From NCBI RefSeq assembly GCF_003711225.1, contig NZ_CP031031.1, positions 29,031 to 93,030 on the forward strand: a stretch of DNA of 64,000 nucleotides. The letters run 5' to 3'. Both the position numbers and the translations under genes were made by a program. The notes below the pieces were generated by a model, which made no database searches, had not been told where the DNA came from, and worked only from the letters and a program-made list of their open reading frames with translations. Source of the DNA: Runella sp. SP2. GTDB lineage: Bacteria; Bacteroidota; Bacteroidia; Cytophagales; Spirosomataceae. Below are positions 7,788-17,500 of the stretch, in pieces. How positions within the stretch are numbered: position 1 is the stretch's first letter; each line of letters begins with the position of its first letter.

Positions 7788-9158
7788 ATGCCTCCCAAGA
7801 AAAAACTACTCCCCGTCATTGAGTCTGATATTAAACTCATTCGAAAAGCCAATGAGTTGGTAGAAGCTAGGTACAAATTTGATATTTGGGAAACTAGGGT
7901 GTTTGCCTACATGCTGACGCTGATTCGGCATAACGACGTTGATTTTAGAGAATACGAAATCAACGCGGGTGACATCGTTAAAGAGTTTAAATTGCATGAT
8001 TCAGGATTAGTGTATGACAGCATCAAAGCGGCGGGTGAAAAACTGTTAGACAAAAAAGTAGGTATTATCCGCACAACTGAAGACGGAAGAAAGGAGCAGT
8101 TTACAACGCACTTGGTGGCTTCTACGGCTACTCCCGAGGAGAAAGGTGATTACATTAAACTTAGCTTTCACCCTGCGCTGAAACCTTTTTTGCTTGAATT
8201 GAAAGAAAGGTATTTGGTCTATGATATTCGTAACATATTGAGCCTGACAAGTATTTATTCGGTTCGATTGTTTGAATTGCTAAAACAGTACCAAAAAATC
8301 GGCAAAAGGAGATTTAGTGTTGACGAGTTACGAATTTTACTCTCCATTGATCCAGATGAATACCTGTTATACGGACATTTCAAGGGGCTAATCAAACGGG
8401 CTGAAAAGGACTTAGAAAAACATACAGATATTTATTTTACGTTTGAAGAAGAAGTGATTAAACGTAAAGTAATGTTTATAACCTTCTTTATTTTTGAAAA
8501 CGCCAAAAATCAGCGTGCTAAGCTCAATACGTCCGAAAGTAGTGAGATACTAGCGGTAGAGACTGAAAATGACTCTACGACCGATTTAGACCGCATTTTT
8601 GAGCAGGTTAAGAAGCATGTCTCAAAGGCCAAGGTGAAAAAATGGATTTCAGAGGTTTCGATTACTCAAATTGATAACGCCATTAACTATACGAAACAAC
8701 ATATTAGTGCAGGCAATAAGGTGGTAAATATTGGTGGGTTTTTGAATACGATGGTGTACACTCCCAATTTATATAACAAATACACCCTGCCTTCTAAGGT
8801 GGTAAATTCGCAGGTGGTGCACATGGGGAGGGCTGTGAATTTGGAGAAAATTGAAATTAAACGTACGGAGCTGAGAAAATTGACAGAACAATACCGCTTA
8901 ATCGCTCAAGAATTAGAGAACGGGTATTTTGCGAATGATCCTTTTTTCAAAGATAGAATCATGAGCAAGGTTCAAAATCATCCCTACTATAAACGTCACT
9001 TGACGTTCGAAGAAAATTTAGAAAATGAATCCCTACAAGGACTGATGTCTTCTATGATTGGTCAGGAGTTTACAGAATACAATACATTGGTGAGTCAGTA
9101 TTCAAAAAAAGTGGCAGTGCTGAACGATGAATTAAAATCGCTAGGGTACCGAGAATAA
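7788..9158 (+). CDS. repB: Plasmid replication initiator, RepB/Rep_3 family
   Basis: A 456-residue protein. Residues about 15-240 match the Rep_3 (initiator replication protein) pattern of two winged-helix domains: SDIKLIRKANELVEARYKFD, YMLTLIR, then YLVYDIRNILSLTSIYSVRL and FELLKQYQKIGKRRFSVDELR. This family binds iterons and opens the origin, and the iterons lie directly upstream. Residues 240-456 form a long, basic, helix-rich extension not typical of the smallest Rep_3 proteins (about 230-330 residues); its role is unknown. The ATG at 7788 is 24 bases after a good promoter. A strong hairpin follows the stop. Autoregulation through the proximal iterons is likely but inferred. Confidence 0.9.
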   Translation: MPPKKKLLPVIESDIKLIRKANELVEARYKFDIWETRVFAYMLTLIRHNDVDFREYEINAGDIVKEFKLHDSGLVYDSIKAAGEKLLDKKVGIIRTTEDGRKEQFTTHLVASTATPEEKGDYIKLSFHPALKPFLLELKERYLVYDIRNILSLTSIYSVRLFELLKQYQKIGKRRFSVDELRILLSIDPDEYLLYGHFKGLIKRAEKDLEKHTDIYFTFEEEVIKRKVMFITFFIFENAKNQRAKLNTSESSEILAVETENDSTTDLDRIFEQVKKHVSKAKVKKWISEVSITQIDNAINYTKQHISAGNKVVNIGGFLNTMVYTPNLYNKYTLPSKVVNSQVVHMGRAVNLEKIEIKRTELRKLTEQYRLIAQELENGYFANDPFFKDRIMSKVQNHPYYKRHLTFEENLENESLQGLMSSMIGQEFTEYNTLVSQYSKKVAVLNDELKSLGYRE

Positions 9159-9160
9159 TT

Positions 9161-9203
9161 CCCCGTCGCTTTTTGTAGATGTTTTTAACAGAAAGCGACG
9201 GGG
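9161..9203. terminator. Bidirectional terminator between repB and parB
   Basis: A perfect 12-bp inverted repeat, CCCCGTCGCTTT (9161-9172) and AAAGCGACGGGG (9192-9203), with a 19-base loop. It begins three bases after the repB stop and ends eight bases before the parB stop. As the genes converge, it can serve both; the T-rich arm end is modest. Confidence 0.8.
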
Positions 9204-9211
9204 AGATGTGC

Positions 9212-10171
9212 TTAATCGAGCATTTTTAAGCTCGAAGCAAGTGCAATCAGCTGATCACAGGTTTCTTTTCGTTTTTTCGCATTTTTGAGTTTTCCTACTA
9301 ATTCCGTAATGGACTGAATGAGTTCTTCTTCTGGACTCACTTTTGCAACAACCGCAGGCAACGGTGTTTCCCCACGCAAAAACGTTTCTACCGATTCGAT
9401 AGTCGTAAATTGGGTGTCTTGAGTGGGTGTTTTGGCGAGTTGTTGAATCACCCCTTTATTCAATTTTACTTTGCCACCCAATACCGAAGTTTTAAGCTCA
9501 GGGCTGAGTTTTTCGAGCCCTTGGGCAAACTCCGCATCACGCTTGATAGTCGTTTGTCCTACCTTAAACTCTTCGGCTAATTGCTCCGCCGTTGTTTGTT
9601 TTTTAGTGGTTTGAGCATAAGGACCATTTTGGTCCTTATGGTTTTGTTCAGTACTTTCTCCGATGTTTTCATCATAAAGACCATTTTGGTCTTTATGCTC
9701 TAGTCGGTCGTATTTTCCCTTGTTTTGCTTCAAATTTAAGTACTTCATTCCCCGTAAGTACGAAGTTTGTTCGGGGGTTAAATTACGCCTACCTAGTTGA
9801 TTATCAACCATAAAGGCTTTAACCGCTTCAACAGTAGGGTAATTGACAAAGTGAATCGGGAAGTCTAAATTATTTTTACGACAAATAGAGTAACGATTGT
9901 GTCCATCTACTAGGACATACACTTGTTTGGCCGAAGTAGAACCTGCCTGAATAGTGGCTTCGGTAGTAGGCCATATTAAAAGGGCTTCGCGACACCCTTC
10001 CACCAAAATATTGGTTTCAAGTTGGCTTCTTTCTTCTTCGTGAAGCGGGGGAATGAGGGATTCGAGTTCGGGCAAAATAAGAATATTCTTCTTTACTTCT
10101 TCATGTTGTACGAAGGTTGAACTTTGAAAGATTTTTTGTTCCCCCAACGACGATTGATATTTCTTTGCCAT
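9212..10171 (-). CDS. parB: ParB-like partition protein
   Basis: A 319-residue protein. An N-terminal ParB/Spo0J-like domain (about residues 28-140) contains VDGHNRY (88-94), the nucleotide-binding-region motif of this family, and NQLGRRNLTPEQTSYLRGMKY. A helix-turn-helix follows (TTAEQLAEEFKVGQTTIKRD, about 190-210) and then LSPELKTSVLGGKVKLNKGVIQ. Between them a low-complexity linker repeats HKDQNG(L/P)Y about 25 residues apart, at DNA level a near-duplicate of CCATTTTGGTC(C/T)TTATG on the plus strand; this looks like a local duplication. It lies 20 bases after parA, in one operon, and should bind a centromere (parS) not identified here. Bacteroidota plasmid ParBs of this kind are common. 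Confidence 0.85.
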   Translation of the reverse strand: MAKKYQSSLGEQKIFQSSTFVQHEEVKKNILILPELESLIPPLHEEERSQLETNILVEGCREALLIWPTTEATIQAGSTSAKQVYVLVDGHNRYSICRKNNLDFPIHFVNYPTVEAVKAFMVDNQLGRRNLTPEQTSYLRGMKYLNLKQNKGKYDRLEHKDQNGLYDENIGESTEQNHKDQNGPYAQTTKKQTTAEQLAEEFKVGQTTIKRDAEFAQGLEKLSPELKTSVLGGKVKLNKGVIQQLAKTPTQDTQFTTIESVETFLRGETPLPAVVAKVSPEEELIQSITELVGKLKNAKKRKETCDQLIALASSLKMLD

Positions 10172-10191
10172 ATCGTTTGTGTCAATCTAGT

Positions 10192-11160
10192 TTAGCCAAT
10201 AATTTCTTTTGCGAGGTTTAAGTAGTCTTTGGCGCCTTTGGAGTTGGCATCGTATTCAAAGATGTCTACTTGCGATATTTGAGACTCTTTTAGGGCGACG
10301 TTTAAGCGTATTTGCGTTTTGAAAATCCGAAAAGCGTCCAATTGAAGCTGTACCTGGTCGATGATGTCTCGGTGAATGTTCAAACGTGCATCCACCATCG
10401 TTAGCAAAACTCCTTCCACGTGAAGGTTGCTATTGAGACGGCGTTGAACCTGGAAAATATGGTCAAATAATCCTTTTACCCCCTTGAGAGCAGAAATCTC
10501 TGGCTGTAAAGTGACTAAGCACGAGTTGGCGGCAATTAGAGCGCTCGTGGTGAAAATATTTAGCGCAGGTGGGCAATCAATGAGAATATAGTCGTATTCG
10601 CTGAGTTTAGGGGCGATGGCGCGTTGGAGTTGAAGTTCGCTCAAAACCATACGAATCATGTCGATTTCACGACTTGCCAGGGTTAAGTCACTGGGCGATA
10701 AATCGAAATTCGGCGCAATAGGATAGATGGGGAGCGGCTCTTCGTCAATCAGAGCGTGCATGACCTGTTTGTTTGGATTATCAACTCCCAATGCTTGCGA
10801 CAAATTCCCTTGTGAATCTATGTCAATCACTAATACTTTGAATCCGAAATTAACAAGTGCTTTGCCCAAATTGAGGGTTGTAGTGGTTTTTCCTACTCCG
10901 CCTTTGTGGTTGACAACCGCGATGACTTTAGCTTTCGATTGGTAAAATTCTTTCCAACCATAGCTTACCAATACAGGGTATAATTTGGTAAGGTGTTCTT
11001 GGTTCAATTCTCTTTCGCCGCTCATTGCTTTTGATAATATCCCTTTAGGAATAGAGGCTGCCTTTTCCACCTTCGTAAAGGTTAACCCCTCTTTATTGCG
11101 AAGAAAATTGAGCACTTGCTCATTCGTAATCATAGTTGATTTGGGTTTAATTTTAGACAA
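10192..11160 (-). CDS. parA: ParA-family partition ATPase with N-terminal HTH
   Basis: A 322-residue protein. Residues about 10-70 form an HTH resembling phage-repressor type (TNEQVLNFLRNKEGLTFTKV, IPKGILSKAMSGER). Residues 78-322 are a ParA ATPase with deviant Walker A KGGVGKT (86-92), VIDIDSQGNLSQALG and LIDCPPALN. The start could also be the internal ATG at residue 10. ParA proteins with an N-terminal HTH usually repress their own par operon as well as driving plasmid segregation. Upstream, a TATTTTTG box (minus strand, 11165-11158) and the palindrome at 11173-11190 fit such autoregulation. First gene of the parA-parB operon. Confidence 0.92.
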   Translation of the reverse strand: MSKIKPKSTMITNEQVLNFLRNKEGLTFTKVEKAASIPKGILSKAMSGERELNQEHLTKLYPVLVSYGWKEFYQSKAKVIAVVNHKGGVGKTTTTLNLGKALVNFGFKVLVIDIDSQGNLSQALGVDNPNKQVMHALIDEEPLPIYPIAPNFDLSPSDLTLASREIDMIRMVLSELQLQRAIAPKLSEYDYILIDCPPALNIFTTSALIAANSCLVTLQPEISALKGVKGLFDHIFQVQRRLNSNLHVEGVLLTMVDARLNIHRDIIDQVQLQLDAFRIFKTQIRLNVALKESQISQVDIFEYDANSKGAKDYLNLAKEIIG

Positions 11161-11172
11161 AAATACATTATA

Positions 11173-11190
11173 TGTCCAAAATATTGGACA
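11173..11190. promoter_or_regulatory. Operator-like palindrome in the parA promoter
   Basis: TGTCCAA-AATA-TTGGACA, a perfect 7-bp inverted repeat with a 4-base centre. It lies directly upstream of a TATTTTTG -7-like box on the minus strand (11158-11165), so a protein bound here would block parA transcription. ParA's own HTH or the AbiEi antitoxin are the obvious candidates. Confidence 0.65.
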
Positions 11191-11260
11191 AAACTTGATT
11201 TTTTTTCATCTTTGAATGTTCAAAAAATAATTCTCTTGATTTCGATTTAAAAAGTATGTT

Positions 11261-11298
11261 AATTTGTCCAGTTTTTTTTATAAAAATCTGGACAAATT
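11261..11298. promoter_or_regulatory. Second operator-like inverted repeat, upstream of abiEi
   Basis: AATTTGTCCAG (11261-11271) and CTGGACAAATT (11288-11298), a perfect 11-bp inverted repeat with a 16-base spacer containing T8 and A5 runs. It shares the TTGTCCA/TGGACAA half-sites of the palindrome at 11173-11190. It ends 13 bases before the abiEi ATG and could be an operator or a leader hairpin. Confidence 0.6.
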
Positions 11299-11311
11299 AG
11301 TAGATAAAAAT

Positions 11312-12043
11312 ATGAAAACGACTACTTACCTATTGTCAGTAATAGACAGATTACCAAAAGGTTATGTCTTTTCATACACTGATTTCGAGGTTGAAACAAC
11401 CAAAAAAGAAGCCGTCATCAAGGCACTTAACCGAATGGTGCAAAGCGGTAAACTTAGGAAGCTATCAAAAGGTAAATTTTACAAGCCCGAAACCAGCATT
11501 TTTGGACAATTACAGCCCAAGCAGCTCCAAATTGTTAAAGACTTATTAGAAGAACAAGGGAAGCTCATCGGCTATTTGACGGGATACAGCGTTTTTCCTC
11601 AGTTGGGCCTGACGACCCAAGTGAGTAATACGTTACAGATTGGGCGAGCCGATAGCAGACCTACTTTTAAGCGGGAACGCTATACTATTTCGTTTATCAA
11701 GCAAAAAAATACGATTACTAAAGAAAACATCCCGTTACTTCAGCTTTTGGATGCACTTCGTTACATCAAGAAAATCCCTGATACTACGCTGGACGCTTCA
11801 ATTAGGCGTTTTTTAGCACTGTTAAAGGATTTTAGCGACACTGATTTTAAAAAAATTACCCGATTAGCCCTTAAATATCCTCCTTCAACGAGGGCGTTGT
11901 TAGGGGCATTGTTGGACGAGCTCAACAAAGAAGAGTTTACTAAAAGCCTTTTTGAGAGCCTCAATCCAATTACTACCTACACCTACTCGCTGGGAGGATC
12001 CTTAGAAGTATTGAACACAACTAAAAAGTGGAACATCCAATGA
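11312..12043 (+). CDS. abiEi: AbiEi-like type IV antitoxin (DUF6088)
   Basis: A 243-residue protein from the ATG at 11312. An upstream TTG at 11264 keeps the frame open but lies inside an inverted repeat, so it is less likely. The N-terminus (MKTTTYLLSVIDRLPKGYVF...) is a winged-helix domain ending in LRKLSKGKFYKPE, as in the AbiEi/DUF6088 antitoxin group. The middle has the family's YLTGYSVFPQLGLTTQVSNT and RADSRPTFKRERY pieces. AbiEi antitoxins repress their own promoter and counteract the nucleotidyltransferase toxin. The stop overlaps the toxin start as ATGA (12040-12043), the usual coupling. The inverted repeats upstream fit autoregulation. Confidence 0.85.
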   Translation: MKTTTYLLSVIDRLPKGYVFSYTDFEVETTKKEAVIKALNRMVQSGKLRKLSKGKFYKPETSIFGQLQPKQLQIVKDLLEEQGKLIGYLTGYSVFPQLGLTTQVSNTLQIGRADSRPTFKRERYTISFIKQKNTITKENIPLLQLLDALRYIKKIPDTTLDASIRRFLALLKDFSDTDFKKITRLALKYPPSTRALLGALLDELNKEEFTKSLFESLNPITTYTYSLGGSLEVLNTTKKWNIQ

Positions 12044-13014
12044 AGTTACACGAAAATTCGCTTTTGTTTCGGCAAGCTATCCAAGCAACGGCCGATCAGT
12101 TACAAATACCCGCTATTTATGTTGAAAAAGACTATTGGGTTACGTTTGCGCTTTATTTGATTTTTCATCATTCCATTGGAGATGATGTTGTTTTTAAGGG
12201 AGGTACAGCGCTCGCAAAATGTTATGGCATTATCGAACGCTTTTCCGAGGACATTGACCTGGTGGTGATTCGGCGGGAGGGAGAGACGGATTCTAGGTTA
12301 AGTACGAAGATTAAAAAAGTGGGACAGGTGATTCATGAGATGTTGCCAGAAATTCAAGTAGAAGGGCTGACGCACAAACGAGGAATGACCCGTAAAACCG
12401 CACATAGTTACCAGAAATCGTTTGACGGATTGTATGGACAAGTCCGCGATAGCATCGTGGTAGAGGCGACTTGGTTGGGGTATTATGAGCCTTATCGTCG
12501 AAAAACGATTCAATCGTTTGTAGGGGAAATGGTTGAAAAACAGGGGGAAAGCCTAGCGGAACAGTTTCAACTTCAGGCATTTGAAGTACAAGTACTTGAA
12601 CCGTCCCGAACGTTTTGCGAAAAAATCATGAGTTTGGTTCGTTTTTCTTATGGAGAAGTTCCGCTGACTGATTTGAAGAAAAAAATTAGGCATACGTACG
12701 ACTTGCATCAGTTGTTACAAGACGAAGATGTAAGGCAGTTTTTTGAGACGGAAGCGTTTGACGAGATGTTGTTAAAAGTAGGCCAAGATGATGTTCGTAG
12801 TTTTAAAAATAACAATCAGTGGTTGCAATACCCGCCCAAAGATGCGTTGCTATTTCGGGAGCTGGAGGGAGTGTGGGGCGAACTACGAAAGACGTACACG
12901 AGCGACTTCCGAAATTTAATCTACGGAGTTTTCCCACCCGAAGACGTTATTTTAGGAACGTTACGAATTATCAAAGCACGTTTAGAAAATGTGAATTGGT
13001 CGATTAGATTGTAG
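12040..13014 (+). CDS. abiEii: AbiEii/AbiGii-like nucleotidyltransferase toxin
   Basis: A 324-residue protein from the ATG at 12040, which overlaps the antitoxin stop (ATGA). A GTG 12 bases upstream is possible but unnecessary. The nucleotidyltransferase signature is present: FKGGTALAKCYG (52-63) then FSEDIDLVV (68-76), with the metal-binding acidic pair D71 and D73. EKDYWVTFALY precedes it, as in the family. Near the C-terminus are RTFCEKIMSLVR and a helical domain. Known members modify tRNA or otherwise stall growth and abort phage infection when the antitoxin fails. Next to the partition genes it may also stabilise the plasmid. Length and motifs are normal, so it is likely active. Confidence 0.9.
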   Translation: MKLHENSLLFRQAIQATADQLQIPAIYVEKDYWVTFALYLIFHHSIGDDVVFKGGTALAKCYGIIERFSEDIDLVVIRREGETDSRLSTKIKKVGQVIHEMLPEIQVEGLTHKRGMTRKTAHSYQKSFDGLYGQVRDSIVVEATWLGYYEPYRRKTIQSFVGEMVEKQGESLAEQFQLQAFEVQVLEPSRTFCEKIMSLVRFSYGEVPLTDLKKKIRHTYDLHQLLQDEDVRQFFETEAFDEMLLKVGQDDVRSFKNNNQWLQYPPKDALLFRELEGVWGELRKTYTSDFRNLIYGVFPPEDVILGTLRIIKARLENVNWSIRL

Positions 13015-13260
13015 GACAATCAAAGTGAAAATTACTATGGAAAATAGTTCTCAAAGAGCTTATTTATATAATTTTTCTAAGAAATAGCTAATAATAAAAT
13101 TTATTATTAGTAAGCCTAATTATAACTTATTTTTTGATTGATTTGTGATACCTTTGCGAGGTAGCATCTTTTAACGAGTATATTGTGGGATGATTATAAA
13201 TTGCTATAAATAAGTAAGTTAAATTAAAAATAGTATAAAGTATCAAAAATAAAGATCAGA
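13015..13260 (+). promoter_or_regulatory. Leader region of the BREX operon with candidate promoter
   Basis: A 246-base A+T-rich gap. TACCTTTG at 13149-13156 matches the Bacteroidota -7 element TAnnTTTG, but no good TTG lies at the expected distance (TTA at 13127-13129). No BrxR-type regulator gene is present in or near this gap. Nothing else was recognised. Confidence 0.4.
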
Positions 13261-13989
13261 GTGGATAAAAAAATAACAGTACACACGAGCAGAACAATGA
13301 TGTTTGCGGAACTCTCAAAAGTGATGGATTACGTAACAGAAGATGTTACATATTTAGATTCACTACATTTGAATATTACTAATAAGAAGACAAAATCAAA
13401 CCAAGATAAAACAACAGGGTTCTTACAACAGCTATACGACTTTGACCTCACTAAGCCATCATTCCGTGCATTTAAGTATTTCTGGCACGTTGTCGAAGAG
13501 AGAGATAAACCTGTTTTAACGCTTTTATATGCGATTGGGAGAGACTATCTTCTGGCTGAAAGTTATCCTGTCATTGCTACAACTAATCATGGTGATAAGG
13601 TAACGATTGAAAAATTGGAAGAAACCATTGATTCATACCATCCCAAGCGATATACAGACAATACCAAACGGTCTCTGGCTCAAAACATCGCAAGCTCCTG
13701 GAAACAGGCCGGTTTTATTACGGGTAAAGTAAAAAACATACGTACACAACCGGACATTGGATATGCTACAATAGCTTTTGCTTTTTTAATGGCTTACCTG
13801 AATGGTGAGCGCGGTGATTTCATTTTGACTTCCATTTGGTCAAAGGCAATGTGCTTGGGAGAAAACCAACTTCGAGAATTGGCAAGCGAAGCCGCAAAAA
13901 GAGACTTATTACAATATCAGTATGCAGGTAATATCACCTCCATATCTTTTACTAACCTCCTGAAACAATTAGACATTGATGGCATCTAA
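13261..13989 (+). CDS. brxA: BrxA, BREX small DNA-binding protein (DUF1819)
   Basis: A 242-residue protein starting with GTG at 13261. Features fit the BrxA/DUF1819 family: an N-terminal SRTMMFAELSKVMDYV, a central ALIGRDYLLAES-like segment (here LLYAIGRDYLLAESYPVI), and helices with RSLAQNIASSWKQAGFI and NLLKQLDIDG at the end. Length matches the usual 200-245 residues. BrxA is a small helical DNA-binding component of type 1 BREX, needed or contributory for restriction depending on host. It opens the operon, and its 3' end overlaps brxB by 14 bases. Confidence 0.88.
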   Translation: MDKKITVHTSRTMMFAELSKVMDYVTEDVTYLDSLHLNITNKKTKSNQDKTTGFLQQLYDFDLTKPSFRAFKYFWHVVEERDKPVLTLLYAIGRDYLLAESYPVIATTNHGDKVTIEKLEETIDSYHPKRYTDNTKRSLAQNIASSWKQAGFITGKVKNIRTQPDIGYATIAFAFLMAYLNGERGDFILTSIWSKAMCLGENQLRELASEAAKRDLLQYQYAGNITSISFTNLLKQLDIDGI

Positions 13990-14524
13990 AATTGACCAAT
14001 TACTGTCGGCCTATGAAGCAGTCGTAACTGAACCGTGGACATCTTATTTATCTGGACAGGAGCGTGTTTGGTTTTTAGTGTATGATCCTTCCGAACAGCG
14101 TAAAATCGATTTACGATTTGGTGACTTTGAAATGGTCACTAAAAAGGCGGGCAAAAGGTGGGAAAGCATCTCTCTGAAAAGATGCTTTCCTGAATGGATG
14201 GCTAACCATGATTATAAAGAAGAATATTTTGAAGACCCTGATGCACTAGTAGATCAGCTAGAAGGAGATTTTAAAGAGTATGCGATCAATTACCTGGCTG
14301 CTGAACTTGAAAAACTTGGTACCAACGACAATACATTGATTGCCATCAGAGATATTTCGGCCTTATTTGGCTTTAATCGAGTATCAGACATATTAAACGG
14401 CTGTTCTCGGGCTTTTAAGGGAAGAATGCTTATTTTTTTTCCTGGGGAATATGATAAGAATCAATACCGGTTGTTAGATGCGAGAGATGGTTGGAGTTAC
14501 TTGGCAAGACCGATTACCATATAA
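13976..14524 (+). CDS. brxB: BrxB, BREX protein (DUF1788)
   Basis: A 182-residue protein of the DUF1788 family: it starts MASKIDQLLSAYEAVVTEPW (after a first Met) and has RVWFLVYDPSEQRKIDLRFGDF, then the C-terminal IFFPGEYDKNQYRLLDARDGW seen in BrxB. The role is not settled biochemically, but it is a core type 1 BREX gene usually essential for both methylation and restriction. The start may be 13976 or 13979 (ATGATG), overlapping the brxA stop. Eleven bases separate it from brxC. Confidence 0.9.
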   Translation: MMASKIDQLLSAYEAVVTEPWTSYLSGQERVWFLVYDPSEQRKIDLRFGDFEMVTKKAGKRWESISLKRCFPEWMANHDYKEEYFEDPDALVDQLEGDFKEYAINYLAAELEKLGTNDNTLIAIRDISALFGFNRVSDILNGCSRAFKGRMLIFFPGEYDKNQYRLLDARDGWSYLARPITI

Positions 14525-14535
14525 AAAAACGTTGT

Positions 14536-17500
14536 ATGAAAAACAAAGAATTGTTTAGTTTAAACCCGGATGACAATAACCTCATGAATGACGGGGTTGT
14601 TGAAATTAATACGGCTAAGGATGATAAAGGGCAGAAGATTATTCGCCATGAGTTAAAGACATTTGTATGTGAAGGCGAATATCAAAAAGGAATATACAGA
14701 ATCTTAGATACATATTTAAAACATATTGAGCAACCCAAACAACCTGCGGTATGGGTGAGCGGTTTCTTCGGAAGTGGAAAGTCCCATTTAGTAAAAATGC
14801 TGGGGTACTTCTGGGAAGATTTTAAATTGGACAATGGAGACACCGCACGAACGATAAAACCATTGCCAGATGATGTTAATGATTTATTGATTGAACTAGA
14901 ACGAAAGCAAAAAATAAACGGACGTCTGTCTGTTTCGGGAACGTTAAAAGATTTTCCTTCGCCAGATATTCGTTACTCTTTTCTTCAATTACTGCTGAAT
15001 GCACTTGGATTACCCCAGCAGTACCACCTGTTTAAATTCATCTATTGGACCAAACAGGAAGGTATTCACGATGGCTTAAAGTCCTTGATTGAAGCACAGG
15101 GTAAAGATTTTAAAAAAGAGTATGAAAATTTATTCGTTTCTACTCCCATCGCCAAAGCCATTTTGGAATTGAAACCTGAGTTTGCCGAAAATGAGGCAAA
15201 AGTAAAGGAGAATTTCAAGGTCAATTTCAAGAGATTTGACAGTATAAATCGTGAACAACTGATAGATACCATCAAATCTGAGATACTGCCGATGTTTTTT
15301 GGCGATAAAATCCCCTTGACCATTGTCGTATTGGATGAAGTGCAGCAGTTTATTGGTCAGGACGGCGATAAAAGCATTGACCTCCAAAATTTGGCGCAGG
15401 ACATTTGTAGTAGTTTTGACGGAAAGTTTCTCCTGATCGGCACCGGTCAGAATGCCCTTTCGGAAACAAGCTTACTTCAACGCTTACAGGACCGATTTAC
15501 GGTAAAAGTCTCGCTGTCTGATACCGACGTGGAAACCGTGACGCGAAAAACAGTTCTGGAAAAAAAGCCTTCGGTCATCAATGAAATAGACAAAAAATTG
15601 GATGCGGCATTGGGGGAAATTTCCCGAAATCTATCCGGTACCGATTTTGGTTACGTAACCGCCGACCGGGCAACCTTGGTGGCGGATTATCCAATTTTAC
15701 CGTCCACCCGTAAGTTTTGGAAGAAAATCCTGCAAGCTATTGATACAGCGGGTACAGCGGGACAGTTGAGAAGCCAACTGCGCATCGTAGATGAAAGCAT
15801 CAAGAAGGTAGCCGATAAAGAGTTGGGATATATTGTTCCTGCTGATTTGATATTTGAGCAAAAACAATCTCAGCTCCTTCAAAACGCGCTGCTGTTGAAC
15901 GAAACCAACAATCTGATTGAGAGCCTGAAAGCAAAAGGAGGCGATTCTGCATTGGAGGGCAGAATATTGAGCGCGGTGTTTATGATTGATCAATTGCCCA
16001 AGGATACATCGGGTAAGCGCTTCAAGTCAGACGAAAACTCCATTGCGGAATTGTTGTTCGACAATCTCAACGAATCCTCGGATAAGTTCCGCACCAAAGT
16101 AAAGGAGCTGATCAAAAAACTGGTGGAAGAAAAAGTACTAATGCCGGTTGACGATGAGTACAAATTGCAGACAAAGGTGGGTTCAGAATGGGAACAGACA
16201 TACAAGGCGCAAGAAGCAAAAATCACTAACTCGGGAGAGGATCAAATCCAGCAATTGCGAAAAGAAAGAATCATTGCCTATTTTAAAGAGAAAACCAAAA
16301 CCGTTAATATTCTCCAGGGAGTTTCTAAACAGAAAAGGGATTTTGACATTTGGGACAAAGAAACAAGGCCCGCTACCGACAACAAACTTAATATTTGGGT
16401 TCGGGATGGATGGTTTGAGAACGATTCTACCGTGTTGGATGAAATCAGAGCCGAGGGGGCCGATGCGCCGTTGGCTTATGCGTTTGTAAAAAAATTGCGT
16501 GACCCTGAACTGCGAAGTGAAATCATAAAGTATCTGGCGGCGGGGCTGACGCTTAATACCAAAGGGCTCCCTTCCAGTCTCGAAGGAGAGCAGGCTAAAA
16601 AAAGCATGGAAACGCGCCGGGCTTTGGCAAAAGCGGCTATTGATGAATTGATTGACAGGATTTGTAAGGAGTCTATTGTTTATTTGGCGGGAGGAAACAA
16701 AGTAGAAAACGGCTCCATCAGAGATAATATTGAGGAAGCTCTGAACAACATTGCTGACCGACAGTTTACCGACTTTAAAAATAAAGGGGATTTTAAAGAT
16801 TGGGACAAGGCTTTAACAAAAGGCTTATCCAACGACCCAGATGCCCTCAAAAGAATAGGGTGGGACAAAGAAGCGAAAGACCATCCCGTGGCAGTGGAAA
16901 TACTGCGCTTTATTGGTAATAATACTAAACAGGGAAAGGAAATTCGGAGTCATTTTACAAAAGCACCCTACGGCTGGAGCCAAGATGCCATAGATACCAT
17001 CATTGTTATGCTCAAAAATACGGAGCATATTTCTACGCCCGAGCCTAACCTTAACCAATCCAAAATTGCGGGTGCTGTATTCAAAAAAGAGGTACATACC
17101 TTGTCGGCGTCTGAAAAAATCAAACTTCGACGGCTGTATCAGGAAGCAGGTATTTCGTGTAAATCTGGTGAGGAGTTTCTGCATTCCAATTCGTTTTTGA
17201 AGAAATTAAAAGACCTTGCTGAAAATATTAGCGGCGATGCACCCAAACCCGAGCCCATAGACATCCGTTTCCTTAAAAACATAGAAAACCTGGATGGTAA
17301 TGAACGCTTGGTTCGGATTGTGGAAGAGCAGGCAGACCTCAAAGAGAAATATTTGGCCTGGGCGCAGCAGGCGGACATTGTGCGCCAAAGAGAGCCTAAC
17401 TGGCTCTTATTGTCTAAACTTTCTTCTTACGCTAATGATGCCGATACTGAAAAGCTGAAGGCTGAAATTGATGCGATTCGTGAAGATAGACTATTGTTGC

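Noticed and set aside
11264..11311. TTG start extending AbiEi by 16 residues
   Set aside because: It lies inside an 11-bp inverted repeat and the ATG at 11312 gives the family's normal N-terminus.
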